This document shows, in pieces, positions 16,517-26,600 of a stretch of DNA of 64,000 nucleotides (positions within the stretch are counted from its first letter, which is position 1; the number at the start of each line of letters is the position of its first letter). The position numbers and the translations under genes are program-made. The notes under the pieces are model-generated. The model ran no database searches, had not been told where the DNA came from, and saw only the letters and a list, made by a program, of their open reading frames with translations. This DNA is from Mesobaculum littorinae (lineage in GTDB: Bacteria; Pseudomonadota; Alphaproteobacteria; Rhodobacterales; Rhodobacteraceae). The stretch is from assembly GCF_004011175.1 (NCBI RefSeq), contig NZ_RQXX01000003.1:186001-250000 (forward strand). The letters run 5' to 3'.

Positions 16517-18250
16517 TTACGCCGCGAGGTCGTCGGGCGAAAGCGCGAAGAGCCCGGCTGCGCCCGCCCTCATCTCGGTCAGGCAGGCGGCGTGCTGGGG
16601 CAGAAGCCTGTCGACATAGACTGCGGCCAGCGCCGCGCGGGTCCCGGACGCGCCGGCCTCGCCCGCTTCGGCGACGGCGCAGGCGAGGTGCGCATGCGCC
16701 CCCAGCACCCGGGCAAAGGCGCGCAGGTAGGCCATGGCGCCGGCAAGACGGTCGGTCACATCCTCCTGCGCCAAAAGCCATTCAGTCCCTTCGCGCAGCT
16801 CTTCGGCCGCGTGCCAGACCGGCCCCGCCAGCGCGGGATGCCCGGCGCGGGCGGACTCGGCGGCCTGCTGGATTTCGTCGAGAAGCCGGAACGCGGCCTC
16901 GCCCCCGTCGGCGAGCTTCCGGCCAACGAGATCCATCGCCTGAATGCCGTTGGTGCCTTCGTAGATCGCCGTCACCCGCACGTCGCGGACGAACTGCGCG
17001 GCGCCGGTCTCTTCGATATAGCCCATCCCGCCGTGCACCTGCACGCCTTCCTGCGCGACGGACATGCCGACCTCGGTGCCATGCGCCTTGGCGATGGGGG
17101 TCAGGAAGGCAGCGCGGGCGGCCCAGGCGGGATCGCCGGTCGCCGTCTTCATGTCGATCGCCGCGGCGCACATCAGCGCGATGGCGCGGGCGCCCTGCAC
17201 CTCGGCGCGCATCCCCGCCAGCATTCGCCGCACGTCGGCATGCTCGACGATGGTGCCCGTGCCCGACGCGCGGCCCTGCTTGCGGTCGCGCGCATAGGCC
17301 AGCGCCTGCTGAAACGCCGCCTCGGCCACGCCGATGCCCTGCACGCCGACGCCCAGCCGGGCGTTGTTCATCATCGTGAACATCGCCGCCATGCCACCAT
17401 GCGGTTCCCCCACCAGCCACCCCGTGGCCCCGGCATAGTCCATCACGCAGGTGGGCGAACCATGGAGGCCGGTCTTTTCCTCAAGCGACAGGACCTGCAC
17501 CGCGTTGGCCGCGCCCGGCGTGCCGCCGCCCATCTCCGGCTCGCCCGGCAGGATCTTCGGCACAAGGAACAGGCTGATCCCCCGCGTGCCAGCGGGCGCG
17601 TCCGGCAGGCGCGCCAGCACGAGATGGCAGACATTGCCGGAAAAATCGTTGTCGCCCCAGGTGATGTAGATCTTCTGCCCGGTGACGGCGTAGGTGCCAT
17701 CCTCCCGCGGCTCGGCCCGGGTGGTCAGCGCGCCGACGTCCGAGCCTGCCTGCGGCTCGGTCAGGTTCATCGTGCCCGACCATTCGCCCGAGACGAGCTT
17801 GGGCAGCGCCCAGGACTTGAGCTCGTCGCTGGCATGATGCTCAAGCGCCTCGATCTGGCCCTGCGTCATCAGCGGGTTCAGTTGCAGGGCAAGGCAGGCC
17901 GAGGACATCATCTCGTTGACGGCCGTGGCCAGCGTCATCGGCAGGCCCATGCCGCCATGGTCGGGATCGGCCGCGATGCCGATCCAGCCCCCCTCGGCGA
18001 TCGCGCGGTAGCCCTCGCCAAACCCTTCGGGGCAGCGCACGCGCCCGTTTTCAAGCCGCGCGGGATCGGTATCGCCGCGCCGTTGCAGCGGGGCCAGCAC
18101 GTCTTCGCACAGGCGCGCGGCCTCGGACAGGATGGCCTGGGCAGTGTCGGGCGTCGCCTCGGCGAACCTGTCTGTGGCGGCGATCTTCGGCAAATCGGCG
18201 ACATGCGCCATGAGGAAGGCGAGATCGTGAAGTGGCGCGCGATAGGACAT
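16517..18250 (-). CDS. Acyl-CoA dehydrogenase, long C-terminal-extended type (DmdC-like)
   Basis: 577-residue FAD enzyme. Order of domains: N-terminal helical, central beta (WSGTMNLTEPQAGSDVGAL), C-terminal helical with catalytic glutamate in VTAIYEGTNGIQAMDLVGRKL, and an extra C-terminal domain of about 120 residues. This long form is shared by DmdC (3-methylmercaptopropionyl-CoA dehydrogenase in DMSP demethylation) and other FadE-like enzymes. No dmdB or dmdD is nearby, so the DMSP role is only a possibility. First gene of the operon with the metallo-hydrolase and DUF6173 gene; divergent from the Sua5-type gene. Confidence 0.9.
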   Translation of the reverse strand: MSYRAPLHDLAFLMAHVADLPKIAATDRFAEATPDTAQAILSEAARLCEDVLAPLQRRGDTDPARLENGRVRCPEGFGEGYRAIAEGGWIGIAADPDHGGMGLPMTLATAVNEMMSSACLALQLNPLMTQGQIEALEHHASDELKSWALPKLVSGEWSGTMNLTEPQAGSDVGALTTRAEPREDGTYAVTGQKIYITWGDNDFSGNVCHLVLARLPDAPAGTRGISLFLVPKILPGEPEMGGGTPGAANAVQVLSLEEKTGLHGSPTCVMDYAGATGWLVGEPHGGMAAMFTMMNNARLGVGVQGIGVAEAAFQQALAYARDRKQGRASGTGTIVEHADVRRMLAGMRAEVQGARAIALMCAAAIDMKTATGDPAWAARAAFLTPIAKAHGTEVGMSVAQEGVQVHGGMGYIEETGAAQFVRDVRVTAIYEGTNGIQAMDLVGRKLADGGEAAFRLLDEIQQAAESARAGHPALAGPVWHAAEELREGTEWLLAQEDVTDRLAGAMAYLRAFARVLGAHAHLACAVAEAGEAGASGTRAALAAVYVDRLLPQHAACLTEMRAGAAGLFALSPDDLAA

Positions 18251-18396
18251 TGGCGGTTTCCTCCCTTGCCCCCGCTTGGCAAGCGGCGGCGCGGCCCATA
18301 ATAGCCGGGCCAGACCTGTCGAACTTTCGGCGAAAGGATGCGCGGCGCGACGCCCTGCGACAAGTCCAACGCCGCGTCAGAAGAGGGACCCGCATC

Positions 18397-19374
18397 ATGC
18401 CCCGGACCGACCTGCTGCCCGCGACCGACGAAGGCCTTGCCCGCGCCGCCGCCCTGCTGCGGGCCGGCCAGCTTGTCGCCTTCGCGACCGAGACGGTCTA
18501 TGGGCTGGGCGCGGACGCGACCGACGCGGACGCCGTCGCCGGGATCTATGCCGCCAAGGGGCGGCCCAGCTTCAACCCGCTGATCGTGCATGTGCCCGAC
18601 CTGGCCGCGGCCGAACGGGTGGCGGTGTTCGACGCGCGCGCCCGGGCGCTGGCCGCCGCCTTCTGGCCCGGGCCGCTGACGCTGGTGCTGCCGCTGCGCG
18701 ACGGCGCGGGCATCGCGCCGGGGGTCACGGCCGGGCTCGATACCGTGGCGATCCGGGTGCCCGCCCCCGCCACGGCGCGCGATCTTCTGGCCCGCACCAG
18801 GCGGCCGGTGGCGGCGCCCTCGGCCAACCCCTCGGGCCGGATCAGCCCGACCCGTGCTGCACATGTGCTCGAAGGTCTGGATGGACGCATCGCGGCGGTG
18901 CTGGAGGGCGGCGACTGTCCGGTGGGCGTGGAATCCACCATCCTGTCGCTGGCCGGGGCGCCGGGCGACGCGCCACGCCTGCTTCGCCCCGGAGGCATCC
19001 CGCGCGAGGCGCTCGAGGCGCATCTGGGCGAGGTCGAGAGCGGCGCCGATGCCAAGGCGACGCCGACCTCGCCGGGTCAGCTTCTGTCGCACTACGCCCC
19101 CCGCGCGCGCCTTCGGCTTTCCGCCCCCCGGGCGGAGGCGGGCGAGGTCTACCTGGCGTTCGGCCCCGCCCCGGGCGGCTGGACCCTGTCGACCGCCGCG
19201 GACCCGGCCGAAGCCGCCGCCGCGTTGTTCCAGACATTGCGGGACATGGATGCCGCGGGGATCGCGCGGATCGCCGTGGCGCCGATCCCGGATGCGGGGC
19301 TGGGCCTTGCCATCAACGACCGACTGCGCCGCGCGGCGGCGCCCCGCGATCCGGGAGATGCGGAAGCCGACTGA
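18397..19374 (+). CDS. tsaC: L-threonylcarbamoyladenylate synthase, Sua5/YwlC type
   Basis: First enzyme of tRNA t6A modification: it makes threonylcarbamoyl-AMP from threonine, bicarbonate and ATP. 325 residues, of which the N-terminal 200 are the YrdC domain (TETVYGLGADATDADAVAGIYAAKGRPSFNPLIVHV, with the KxR motif, and APSANPSGRISPT). After TSPGQLLSHYAPRARL comes the C-terminal Sua5 domain, so this is the long Sua5 form rather than short TsaC. The ATG at 18397 follows AAGAGGGA; the frame open from 18232 overlaps the divergent acyl-CoA dehydrogenase start and was rejected. Confidence 0.94.
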   Translation: MPRTDLLPATDEGLARAAALLRAGQLVAFATETVYGLGADATDADAVAGIYAAKGRPSFNPLIVHVPDLAAAERVAVFDARARALAAAFWPGPLTLVLPLRDGAGIAPGVTAGLDTVAIRVPAPATARDLLARTRRPVAAPSANPSGRISPTRAAHVLEGLDGRIAAVLEGGDCPVGVESTILSLAGAPGDAPRLLRPGGIPREALEAHLGEVESGADAKATPTSPGQLLSHYAPRARLRLSAPRAEAGEVYLAFGPAPGGWTLSTAADPAEAAAALFQTLRDMDAAGIARIAVAPIPDAGLGLAINDRLRRAAAPRDPGDAEAD

Positions 19375-19433
19375 CCGGCCAAGCCGCGGCCAAGCGCCGG
19401 GATCGTGACGCAGTGGCGCCGGAGGCCAAGCGC

Positions 19434-20009
19434 CTAGGCGTGACCGGCGGCGGAAGAAAGCGTCAGCGGATCAATCCCGATCGAGTTCAGCGCTCCCTGC
19501 CACTTGCCGGAGTTGTCCGTCCCGAAGAGCAGCCCGTCGGCGGCATCGCAGATCAGCCAGCCGTTCTGGGCAATCTCGGATTCCAGTTGCCCGGGCCCCC
19601 ACCCCGCGTAGCCCAGGGCGAGGATCGCCTGCCGCGGACCGCCGCCCTGCGCCATGGCCTCAAGAATGTCGAGCGTGGCCGTCATCGCGTAGCAGGGGTC
19701 GACCTGCAGGGTGCCAGCCGCGGGCGCGTAATCGCCCGAGTGCAGCACGAAGCCGCGGCCATGTTCGACCGGGCCGCCGAAATGCACCTGGATTTCGCGG
19801 GCCCCCTCGCCCGCGTCGATGTTCAGCTGATCGAGAAGGCCCTGAAACGTCAGGTCGCCGGCCGGCTTGTTGACGATCAGGCCCATCGCGCCGTCCTCGG
19901 AATGGGCGCAAAGGTAGATCACGCTGTGTTCGAACCGCGGATCGCCCATGCCGGGCATCGCGATCAGGATCTTGCCGTGCAGATCCGACAGGCTGGAGAG
20001 GTCATCCAT
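19434..20009 (-). CDS. YqgE/AlgH family protein
   Basis: 191 residues covering the whole family: [13 protein letters not shown]-like N-terminus ([41 protein letters not shown]), [15 protein letters not shown] and [22 protein letters not shown]. The family is widespread in proteobacteria; its molecular function is unsettled (AlgH was named as an alginate regulator). It is convergent with the Sua5-type gene, 59 bp away. Confidence 0.95.
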   Translation of the reverse strand: MDDLSSLSDLHGKILIAMPGMGDPRFEHSVIYLCAHSEDGAMGLIVNKPAGDLTFQGLLDQLNIDAGEGAREIQVHFGGPVEHGRGFVLHSGDYAPAAGTLQVDPCYAMTATLDILEAMAQGGGPRQAILALGYAGWGPGQLESEIAQNGWLICDAADGLLFGTDNSGKWQGALNSIGIDPLTLSSAAGHA

Positions 20010-20141
20010 GGATTGTATCTTGGCCTCTCTCGCGAGATCGGCAAGGGGGCGTGTGGCATTGAAGGCAATTCACCGCTGCCCCGCCCCGTCGATCGGCGCC
20101 GCCCGCATCGCGCGGACGGCGCCATAACCCGGAACGCCGGT

Positions 20142-21197
20142 TCAGGACGCGTGGCGCATCCCGTCGTCCGATGCGCTGGTCGGGACCAGCGCCGTCACCA
20201 CATCGCGCATCGACAGAAGTCCGATCATCCGCCCCTCGTGGGTGACGCGGTAGCTGAGCTCGGCATTGCCGCCCGACTTGGCGATGACGTCTTCCAGCGT
20301 GGCGTTCGCGTCGATGTCGCCCGAGGTGGTGCCGGGATCTTCGGACGTCTTGGTCATGATCGTCCGGGCCCGCAGGACGCGGGCGCGGTTGATGTCGCTG
20401 ATGAAGTCGATGATGTAGGGATCGTTCGGGTTCATCAGGATGTGCTGCGGTTCGCCCTGCTGCACGACCTGGCCGTCCTTCAGGATCACCAGATGGTCGG
20501 CCAGCTTCAGCGCCTCGTCCAGATCGTGGGTGATGAAGACCACGGTCTTTTGCAGTTCGGCCTGAAGCTCGAGCAGGAGGTCCTGCATGTCGGTGCGGAT
20601 CAGCGGATCGAGCGCAGAGAATGCCTCGTCCATCAGCATGATGTCCGAGTTCGAGGTCAGCGCCCGGGCGATGCCCACGCGCTGCTGCATCCCGCCCGAC
20701 AGCTGGTGGGGATATTGCGGCCCTTGCCCCTGAAGCCCGACACGGTCGAGCCACTTGGTCGCCTCGGCCTCGTAGTCCTTGCGCGGCTTGCCCTCGACGA
20801 TCCACGGCGTCGCGGCGTTTTCCAGCACGGTGCGGTGCGGCAACAGCGCGAACTTCTGGAACACCATCGACATGTTGGTCCGCCGCAGGCCGCGAAGCTT
20901 GCGCGCGTTGTAGTCCATGATGTTCTCGCCGTTGACGATCACCTCGCCGTCGGTCGGGTCGATCAGCCGGTTTAGGTGCCGGATCAGCGTCGACTTGCCC
21001 GACCCGGACAGGCCCATGATGACGGTGATCTCGCCCGCCTGCATGTCGACGTTGATGTCCCGCAGGCCGAGCACGTGATTGTACTCGGCCAGCAGCTCGG
21101 ACTTGCCGACGCCGTTCTTGGCATGCTCCAGCGCCATCTGCGGGTCGTTTCCGAAGATCTTGTAGAGGTTGCGGATCTTGATCTTGGGGTCTTCCAT
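20142..21197 (-). CDS. proV: Glycine betaine/proline-type ABC importer, ATPase ProV
   Basis: 351 residues, one ABC cassette with Walker A GLSGSGKST, signature LSGGMQQRVGIARAL and Walker B ILMMDEAFSALDP-like (IMLMDEAFSALDPLIRTDMQ). The N-terminal NLYKIFGNDPQMALEHAKNGVGKSELLAEYN is typical of ProV. The C-terminal portion (about residues 275-345) is a CBS-like regulatory region (DANATLEDVIAKSGGNAELSYRVTHEGRMIGLLSMRDVVTALV), which in ProV/OpuAA senses ionic strength or nucleotides. The ATG at 21197 fits the family; the frame open to 21239 overlaps proW. Last gene of proX-proW-proV, 10 bp after proW. Confidence 0.95.
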   Translation of the reverse strand: MEDPKIKIRNLYKIFGNDPQMALEHAKNGVGKSELLAEYNHVLGLRDINVDMQAGEITVIMGLSGSGKSTLIRHLNRLIDPTDGEVIVNGENIMDYNARKLRGLRRTNMSMVFQKFALLPHRTVLENAATPWIVEGKPRKDYEAEATKWLDRVGLQGQGPQYPHQLSGGMQQRVGIARALTSNSDIMLMDEAFSALDPLIRTDMQDLLLELQAELQKTVVFITHDLDEALKLADHLVILKDGQVVQQGEPQHILMNPNDPYIIDFISDINRARVLRARTIMTKTSEDPGTTSGDIDANATLEDVIAKSGGNAELSYRVTHEGRMIGLLSMRDVVTALVPTSASDDGMRHAS

Positions 21198-21207
21198 GTC
21201 CGTCTCC

Positions 21208-22245
21208 TCAGCTCTTCTGCGCGGCGTTGACGCGGGCAAGCGCCGCCTTGGTCGACCGGTCGAGGATCACCGCCAGCAGCACGATGCCCAGCCCCGAGAT
21301 CAGGCCGACGCCCAGTTCGAGGTTGCGGATGCCGCGCAGCACCAGCACGCCCAGACCCGGGGCCGAGACCAGCGAGGCGATGACGACCATGGCGAGGCTC
21401 ATCATGATGGTCTGGTTCACGCCGGCCATGATGTTGGGCAGCGCCAGCGGGATCTGCACGCCGAAGAGCTTCTGCCGGTCGGTCATGCCGAAGGCGTCCG
21501 CGGCCTCGATCACCTCCTTGTCGACCAGCCGGATGCCGAGGTTCGTCAGGCGGACCACCGGCACGATGGCATAAAGGATGATCGCGATGCCGTAGAGCTT
21601 GGGCTCGGTCACCGAGAACAGGAAGATCAGCGGGATCAGGTAGACGAAGGGCGGCAGCGTCTGCAGCATGTCGAGGACCGGGATCATCGTGCGTTCGAAG
21701 GGATCCGAGCGCGACATCAGGATGCCTATGGGCACGCCCAGCAGCACGCATAGCGTCGCGCAGACGAAGATCACCGCAAGGGTCTGCATCGCGTAGACGT
21801 AGTAGTCGATGAAGGCCATCGCGCAGAACGCGAGGACGACGAAGGCCACCAGCTTCCACGAGCGGCTGATCGCGAGGACGAGAATCCCCAGAAGCGGGAT
21901 CATGATCCACCATGGCGTGGACTGGAACATCCACAATGCCCATTCCAGCGCCCAGCTCAGCGGCTGGGTGATGGGATCGAGCACGTAGCTCAGTGCATCC
22001 TTGATATCGAGGAACCCGCGTTCCAGCCCCAGCGTGACCTGCCGCGACTGCGGAAATGCGTCGCAGGCGTCGTTCAGCGCATCCATGGAAGGAAACGGCG
22101 TGTCCCAGAGCGACGGATCGGGTGCCCCGCCGCCGGTCTGGTTCAGCAGGTCCGCCATCGACATCGGCCCGCCGCTTCCGCTTCCGTCACCATCGCACCA
22201 GCTTCGCAAGCCGAGCGAATTGAATACCCAATCGTAGGTGGCCAT
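21208..22245 (-). CDS. proW: Glycine betaine/proline-type ABC importer, permease ProW
   Basis: 345 residues. A hydrophilic N-terminal region of about 100 residues (with a glycine/serine-rich patch near residues 20-27) precedes the membrane domain, as in ProW. The membrane part includes the family motifs FVCATLCVLLGVPIGILMSRSDPFERTMIPVLDMLQTLPPFVYLIPLI and the EAA-loop region EVIEAADAFGMTDRQKLFGVQIPLALPNIMAGVNQTIMMSLAMVVIASLVSAPGLG. The start is preceded by GGGGTAG. A terminator-like hairpin lies between proX and this gene, so proWV are probably made at a lower level than the binding protein. Confidence 0.95.
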   Translation of the reverse strand: MATYDWVFNSLGLRSWCDGDGSGSGGPMSMADLLNQTGGGAPDPSLWDTPFPSMDALNDACDAFPQSRQVTLGLERGFLDIKDALSYVLDPITQPLSWALEWALWMFQSTPWWIMIPLLGILVLAISRSWKLVAFVVLAFCAMAFIDYYVYAMQTLAVIFVCATLCVLLGVPIGILMSRSDPFERTMIPVLDMLQTLPPFVYLIPLIFLFSVTEPKLYGIAIILYAIVPVVRLTNLGIRLVDKEVIEAADAFGMTDRQKLFGVQIPLALPNIMAGVNQTIMMSLAMVVIASLVSAPGLGVLVLRGIRNLELGVGLISGLGIVLLAVILDRSTKAALARVNAAQKS

Positions 22246-22297
22246 TAATACTACCCCGTCCTTCTTTCTCTTGCCGCCCCTCGAAGCTTAGGCGGAA

Positions 22298-22335
22298 CGA
22301 AAAAAGCGGGGCGACCACTTTGGGCCGCCCCGCCG
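22298..22335 (-). terminator. Intercistronic terminator/attenuator between proX and proW
   Basis: On the minus strand GCGGGGCG (22333-22326) pairs with CGCCCCGC (22313-22306) and is followed at once by six T residues. This is a strong intrinsic-terminator shape located after the proX stop. Partial termination here would favour excess binding protein over permease and ATPase, a common arrangement in ABC import operons. Confidence 0.85.
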
Positions 22336-22353
22336 AAAAATCCTACGTCAGGA

Positions 22354-23331
22354 TCACTGCTCGAGAAGCTGCGAGAGGTTGCCCCGCGCGTCGTCGTTGA
22401 TCCACTGGCTCCACTCGTCCTGATAGTTGCTCAGGAAATAGACGGCCGTTTCCTCGCCCGAGGCGTTGTTCTCGTCCTGCCACGCCAGGAGCGAGCTCAT
22501 CGTGTCGGTCTGGAACGTCATGTTGCGGAAGAACTCGGCGATTTCGGGCTTGCTCTCGACGAACTCCGAAGTGGCCGAGGTCAGGATGACCGCCGACTTG
22601 AACTCGGACACCTGCGGATCCTCGGCGTCCTGGTTCTGCAGGTTCGCAAAGGCTTCTTCGTCGACTTCGCCCAGTTCGACGCGGGTCATGTCGTACTTGC
22701 CCATGGGAACCGTCGGACCCCAGTAGTAGCCGAACCACGGCTCATCGCTTTCGACGGCCGAGGCCATCGAGGTGGCGAGGGTCTCGCCCGACCCGTGGTT
22801 GAAAACCTCGATGCCGCTGTCTTCGAGGTTCAGCGCGCGGATGAGGTTGTCGCTGACGATGCGGCAGCCCCAGCCGTCGGGGCAGTTGTTGAAGCGGTTG
22901 CCGACAAGGTCGGGGTTCTCCATCACGCCTTCGATGGTCGTCAGCTCGGGATGCTCTTCCGCCAGCGCGGTCGGGATCCACCAGCCTTCGACGCCGCCGG
23001 GTTCCAGCACGTTGGCCAGACGCTCCATCGTGCCGCCCTCTTCAAGGCGGGTGTAGGCTTCGCCGGCCGAGTTCAGCCACAGGTTCGTGACGACATCGGG
23101 TTCGCCGTTTTCGGACACCGAGGTGATGGCCGGAACGGTGTCCGAAGGCACCAGCGACACGTCGCAGCCGTACCCCTGCTCAAGCAGGAATTCGGCGATG
23201 TTGGTGGTGACCTCGGCGGCCGCCCAGTTCATCTGCGCGATGGAAACTTCGCCGCATTCGCCGCTATCCTGCGCGAAAGCGGGCGCGGAGAGAAGAGCCA
23301 TGGCAGCGGTGGTAAGCGTAAGAGTTTTCAT
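22354..23331 (-). CDS. proX: Glycine betaine/proline-type ABC importer, periplasmic binding protein ProX
   Basis: 325 residues, OpuAC family. Signal peptide MKTLTLTTAAMALLSAPAFA-QD. The mature protein has aromatic residues typical of the quaternary-amine binding pocket: QMNWAAAEV, NLWLNSAG, EGWWIPTAL and EPWFGYYWGPT. Two pairs of cysteines (CGE and GCDV; NNCPDGWGCR) could form disulfides. The ligand may be glycine betaine, proline betaine, choline or a relative. First gene of the operon; GGGGTAG provides the ribosome-binding site. Confidence 0.94.
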   Translation of the reverse strand: MKTLTLTTAAMALLSAPAFAQDSGECGEVSIAQMNWAAAEVTTNIAEFLLEQGYGCDVSLVPSDTVPAITSVSENGEPDVVTNLWLNSAGEAYTRLEEGGTMERLANVLEPGGVEGWWIPTALAEEHPELTTIEGVMENPDLVGNRFNNCPDGWGCRIVSDNLIRALNLEDSGIEVFNHGSGETLATSMASAVESDEPWFGYYWGPTVPMGKYDMTRVELGEVDEEAFANLQNQDAEDPQVSEFKSAVILTSATSEFVESKPEIAEFFRNMTFQTDTMSSLLAWQDENNASGEETAVYFLSNYQDEWSQWINDDARGNLSQLLEQ

Positions 23332-23663
23332 TCTACCCCATTCGGTTCAATCAAGAATTTTGCGGATGCCGGCCTCATGCGCCGCAGCCCGGTCACGCAG
23401 CTTGCGTCTGACGGGCCGTGGGGCGCCGTTAGGCGGCGTCCGCGTCGTACCGGACATTACTCTAGGCCAAACTCCGCCGAGAACAAAGGGCACTCAGGTC
23501 AATTTGCGACATAAAATGCCGTTTTTAGACGATTATTGCGGCTCTCACGAGCGGTTCGCAGGATTCCTTCGGCTCCCCCAGCCATTTGCCGGGTCGCGCA
23601 GCCTCCACCCCGGCGGGCGGGACAGGGCCGGACGGGCCAGGGGCGGGCGGGCCAAGGACGGGA
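23332..23663. other. Upstream region of proX and end of dnaE2
   Basis: About 330 bp with an AT-rich window (23490-23545) that probably holds the proX promoter. One weak candidate on the minus strand is TTGTTC, 16 bases, TAGAGT (around 23484-23457); another -35-like TTGACC lies near 23499. None is convincing. No remaining part of a polymerase OB domain is found here in any frame. Confidence 0.4.
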
Positions 23664-26600
23664 TCATTGGCGCGACGTGCGGCATTTGAGCCCTTCCGGC
23701 GAAGCCTCCCATGCGTCCGACCGCGTCAGCCCCCGGGCCTCCGAGAAACGCCGCCCCGGTGCATCGGCAGCAGGCCCCGTGCCGGCCCCAGCGTCCCCGC
23801 CGGGACGGGGATCGTCCCTTGGGGTACCCGGCCCCGCCCCCATCGGCGGGGTGCCCGGTGTCAGTCTGTGGCGCAAAAAGGCCATCGGATGGGCGCGCAA
23901 CGTCAGCCGCATGGCGACATAATCCTCGACCACCTCCTCGCCCGCCGTCATCTGCGGCAGATGCGCCGCGGGCTCGACGATGCCCTCGCCGTCGATATCG
24001 CCCGAGAACAGCGGCAGCGGCGCCTCTCCTCCCAGGGCCTTGGCCTCCCATATCGCGTCGCGGCGGCTGAGCCCCAGGGCGGCAAAGGCATCGGCCTCGG
24101 CCAGCAGGCGCAGGAAGCGGGGGGCAAGCCCGGCGCGGCGCCAGACGTCGGCCACGGTCTGGTAGCCGTTGCCGCGGGCGGCGGCGATCCAACGCGCCTC
24201 GTCCTCGCGCAGCGCCTTGATCTGGCGGAACCCCAGCCGCAGGGCCAGCCCGCCGCGGCCGTCGGGCTCCATCGTGCAGTCCCAGTAGCTGTGGTTGATG
24301 CAGACCGGACGCACCTCGACCCCGTGGTCGCGGACGTCGCGGACGATCTGCGCAGGCGCATAGAACCCCATCGGCTGAGAGTTCAGCAGCGACGCCGCGA
24401 ATATGCCGGGATGGTGCCGTTTGAGCCAGGCCGAGGCATAGACCAGCAGCGCGAAGCTGGCCGCGTGGCTTTCGGGAAAGCCGTAGGAGCCGAAGCCCTC
24501 GATCTGCGCGAAACAGCGCTCGGAAAAGTCGCGCCGGTAGCCGTTATGCGCCATGCCGCGCAGGAACCTGTCGCGGAATTCGCTGACCCGTCCGTGTTTC
24601 TTGAACGTGGCCAGAGCGCGGCGCAGCCGGTCGGCCTCTTCCGGGGTGAACCCGGCGCCGACGATGGCGATCTGCATCGCCTGTTCCTGAAACAGCGGCA
24701 CGCCCATCGTCTTGGACAGCACCTTGCCCAGCGCATCGGAGGGAAAGGTCACCTGCTCTTCGCCGCGGCGCCGTTTCAGGTAGGGATGCAGCATGTCGCC
24801 CTGAATGGGACCGGGGCGGATGATCGCGACCTCGATCACCAGGTCGTAGAAGGTGCGCGGCTGCATCCGCGGCAGGAAGTTCATCTGCGCCCGGCTTTCG
24901 ACCTGGAACACCCCCAGCGAATCCGCGGCGCAGAGCATGTCGTAGGTCTGCGGATCCTCGGTCGGCAGGGTGGCGAGGTCGTAGCTGACGCGGTGATGCG
25001 TCTCGACCATCTCGAAGGCCTTGCGCAGGCACGACAGCATCCCCAGCGCCAGCACGTCGACCTTGAGGATGCCCAGCGCATCGATGTCGTCCTTGTCCCA
25101 GCAGATGACGGTGCGATCCTCCATCGCCGCGTTCTCGATCGGGACAAGTTCGTCCAGCCGGCCCTCGGTGATGATGAAACCGCCGACATGCTGGCTGAGG
25201 TGGCGGGGAAAACCCTGGATCTCCTCGACCAGCTCCAGCGTCTGCACCAGCCGCCGGTCGGCCCGGTCGAGCCCGATTTCGGCCATGCGCTGCGGTTCGA
25301 GCCCGTGGGCCCCGAAGAACCCCCAAAGCTGCGAGGACAGGGCTGCGACGGTATCGTCGGACAGCCCCATGGCGCGCCCGACCTCGCGGATCGCCCGCTT
25401 GCCGCGATAGTGGATCACGGTGGCGCAGAGGCCCGCGCGGTGGCGGCCATAGGTTTCGTAGATGTGCTGGATCACCTCCTCGCGCCGCTCGTGTTCGAAA
25501 TCGACGTCGATGTCGGGCGGCTCGTCCCGCGCCTCGGAGACGAAGCGTTCGAAGACCATGGTGCCCACCTCGGGGCTGACCGAGGTCACGCCGAGGCAGT
25601 AGCACACCACCGAATTCGCCGCCGACCCCCGCCCCTGGCAGAGGATCCCGCGCGACCGGGCGAAGGCCACGATGTCGCTGACGGTCAGGAAATAGGGTTC
25701 GTACCCCAGCTTGGCGATGAGGGCGAGTTCGTGGGCCAGAAGGGTGCGCACGCTGTCGGGGGCGCCAGCCGGGTAGCGCCGGGCCAGCCCCTCCTGCGCC
25801 AGCCGGGCCAGACGGTCGGTCGCGGTCTCGCCCCCTGCGACCTCGGAGGGGTATTCGTAGCGCAGCTCGTCCAGCGAGAACCGGCAGCGCGCGGCGATCG
25901 CCTCGGCGGTGCGCATCGCCGTCTCGTGGCCCGCAAACAGCCGCGCCAGCTCGGCCGGGGCGCGCAGGCGGCATTCGGCATTGGCCAGCGCGGCGCGCCC
26001 CAAGTCATCGACCCGGGTGCCGGTGCGGATCGCCGTCAGCACGTCGGTCAGCCGACGCCGGTTGCCGTGATGCATGACCGGCGCCGCGGCCGCCGCGACC
26101 GGCAGGCCGGCCCGCCGCGCCCGCGTGGCGAGACGGTCGAAGCGGCGCCTGTCCTGTCCGTCGTAGAGGGGAGTGAGCAACAGCGCCACCTGCCCGGGAA
26201 AGCGGCGCGTCAGCCGGTCCGCCTGTCGCCACCATTCGCCCGCGCCGCCCGCATGCGCCGCGCCCTCTTGCGGGCCGACAGCGGCGGGGTCCGCGCCCTC
26301 ATCCGCCCCAGCGGGATGCAGGAGAAGCTCCATCCCAGCCGCATGATCCAGCAGGTCGTCGAAGCGGATCAGGCACTCGCCCTTTCCCGCCCGGCGCCGC
26401 CCATCGGTCAGCAGCCGGCAGAGCCGCCCCCATGCCGCCCGGTCGCGCGGGATCGCGGTGACTTCGGGGCCGTCCACCGGCACGATCCGCGCCGCTGGGA
26501 TCAGCCGGGGCACATGGCGGATCGGCACCCCGGGCGACGCAAACAGCCCGGGCGGAGCGGGCGGGCCGATCGGGTCGCGGTCGGCCTTTGCCCGCAGCCG

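Noticed and set aside
16517-18250. Firm assignment of the acyl-CoA dehydrogenase as DmdC in DMSP demethylation
   Set aside because: Length and domain order fit, but other long FadE-like enzymes share them, and no other dmd gene is near.
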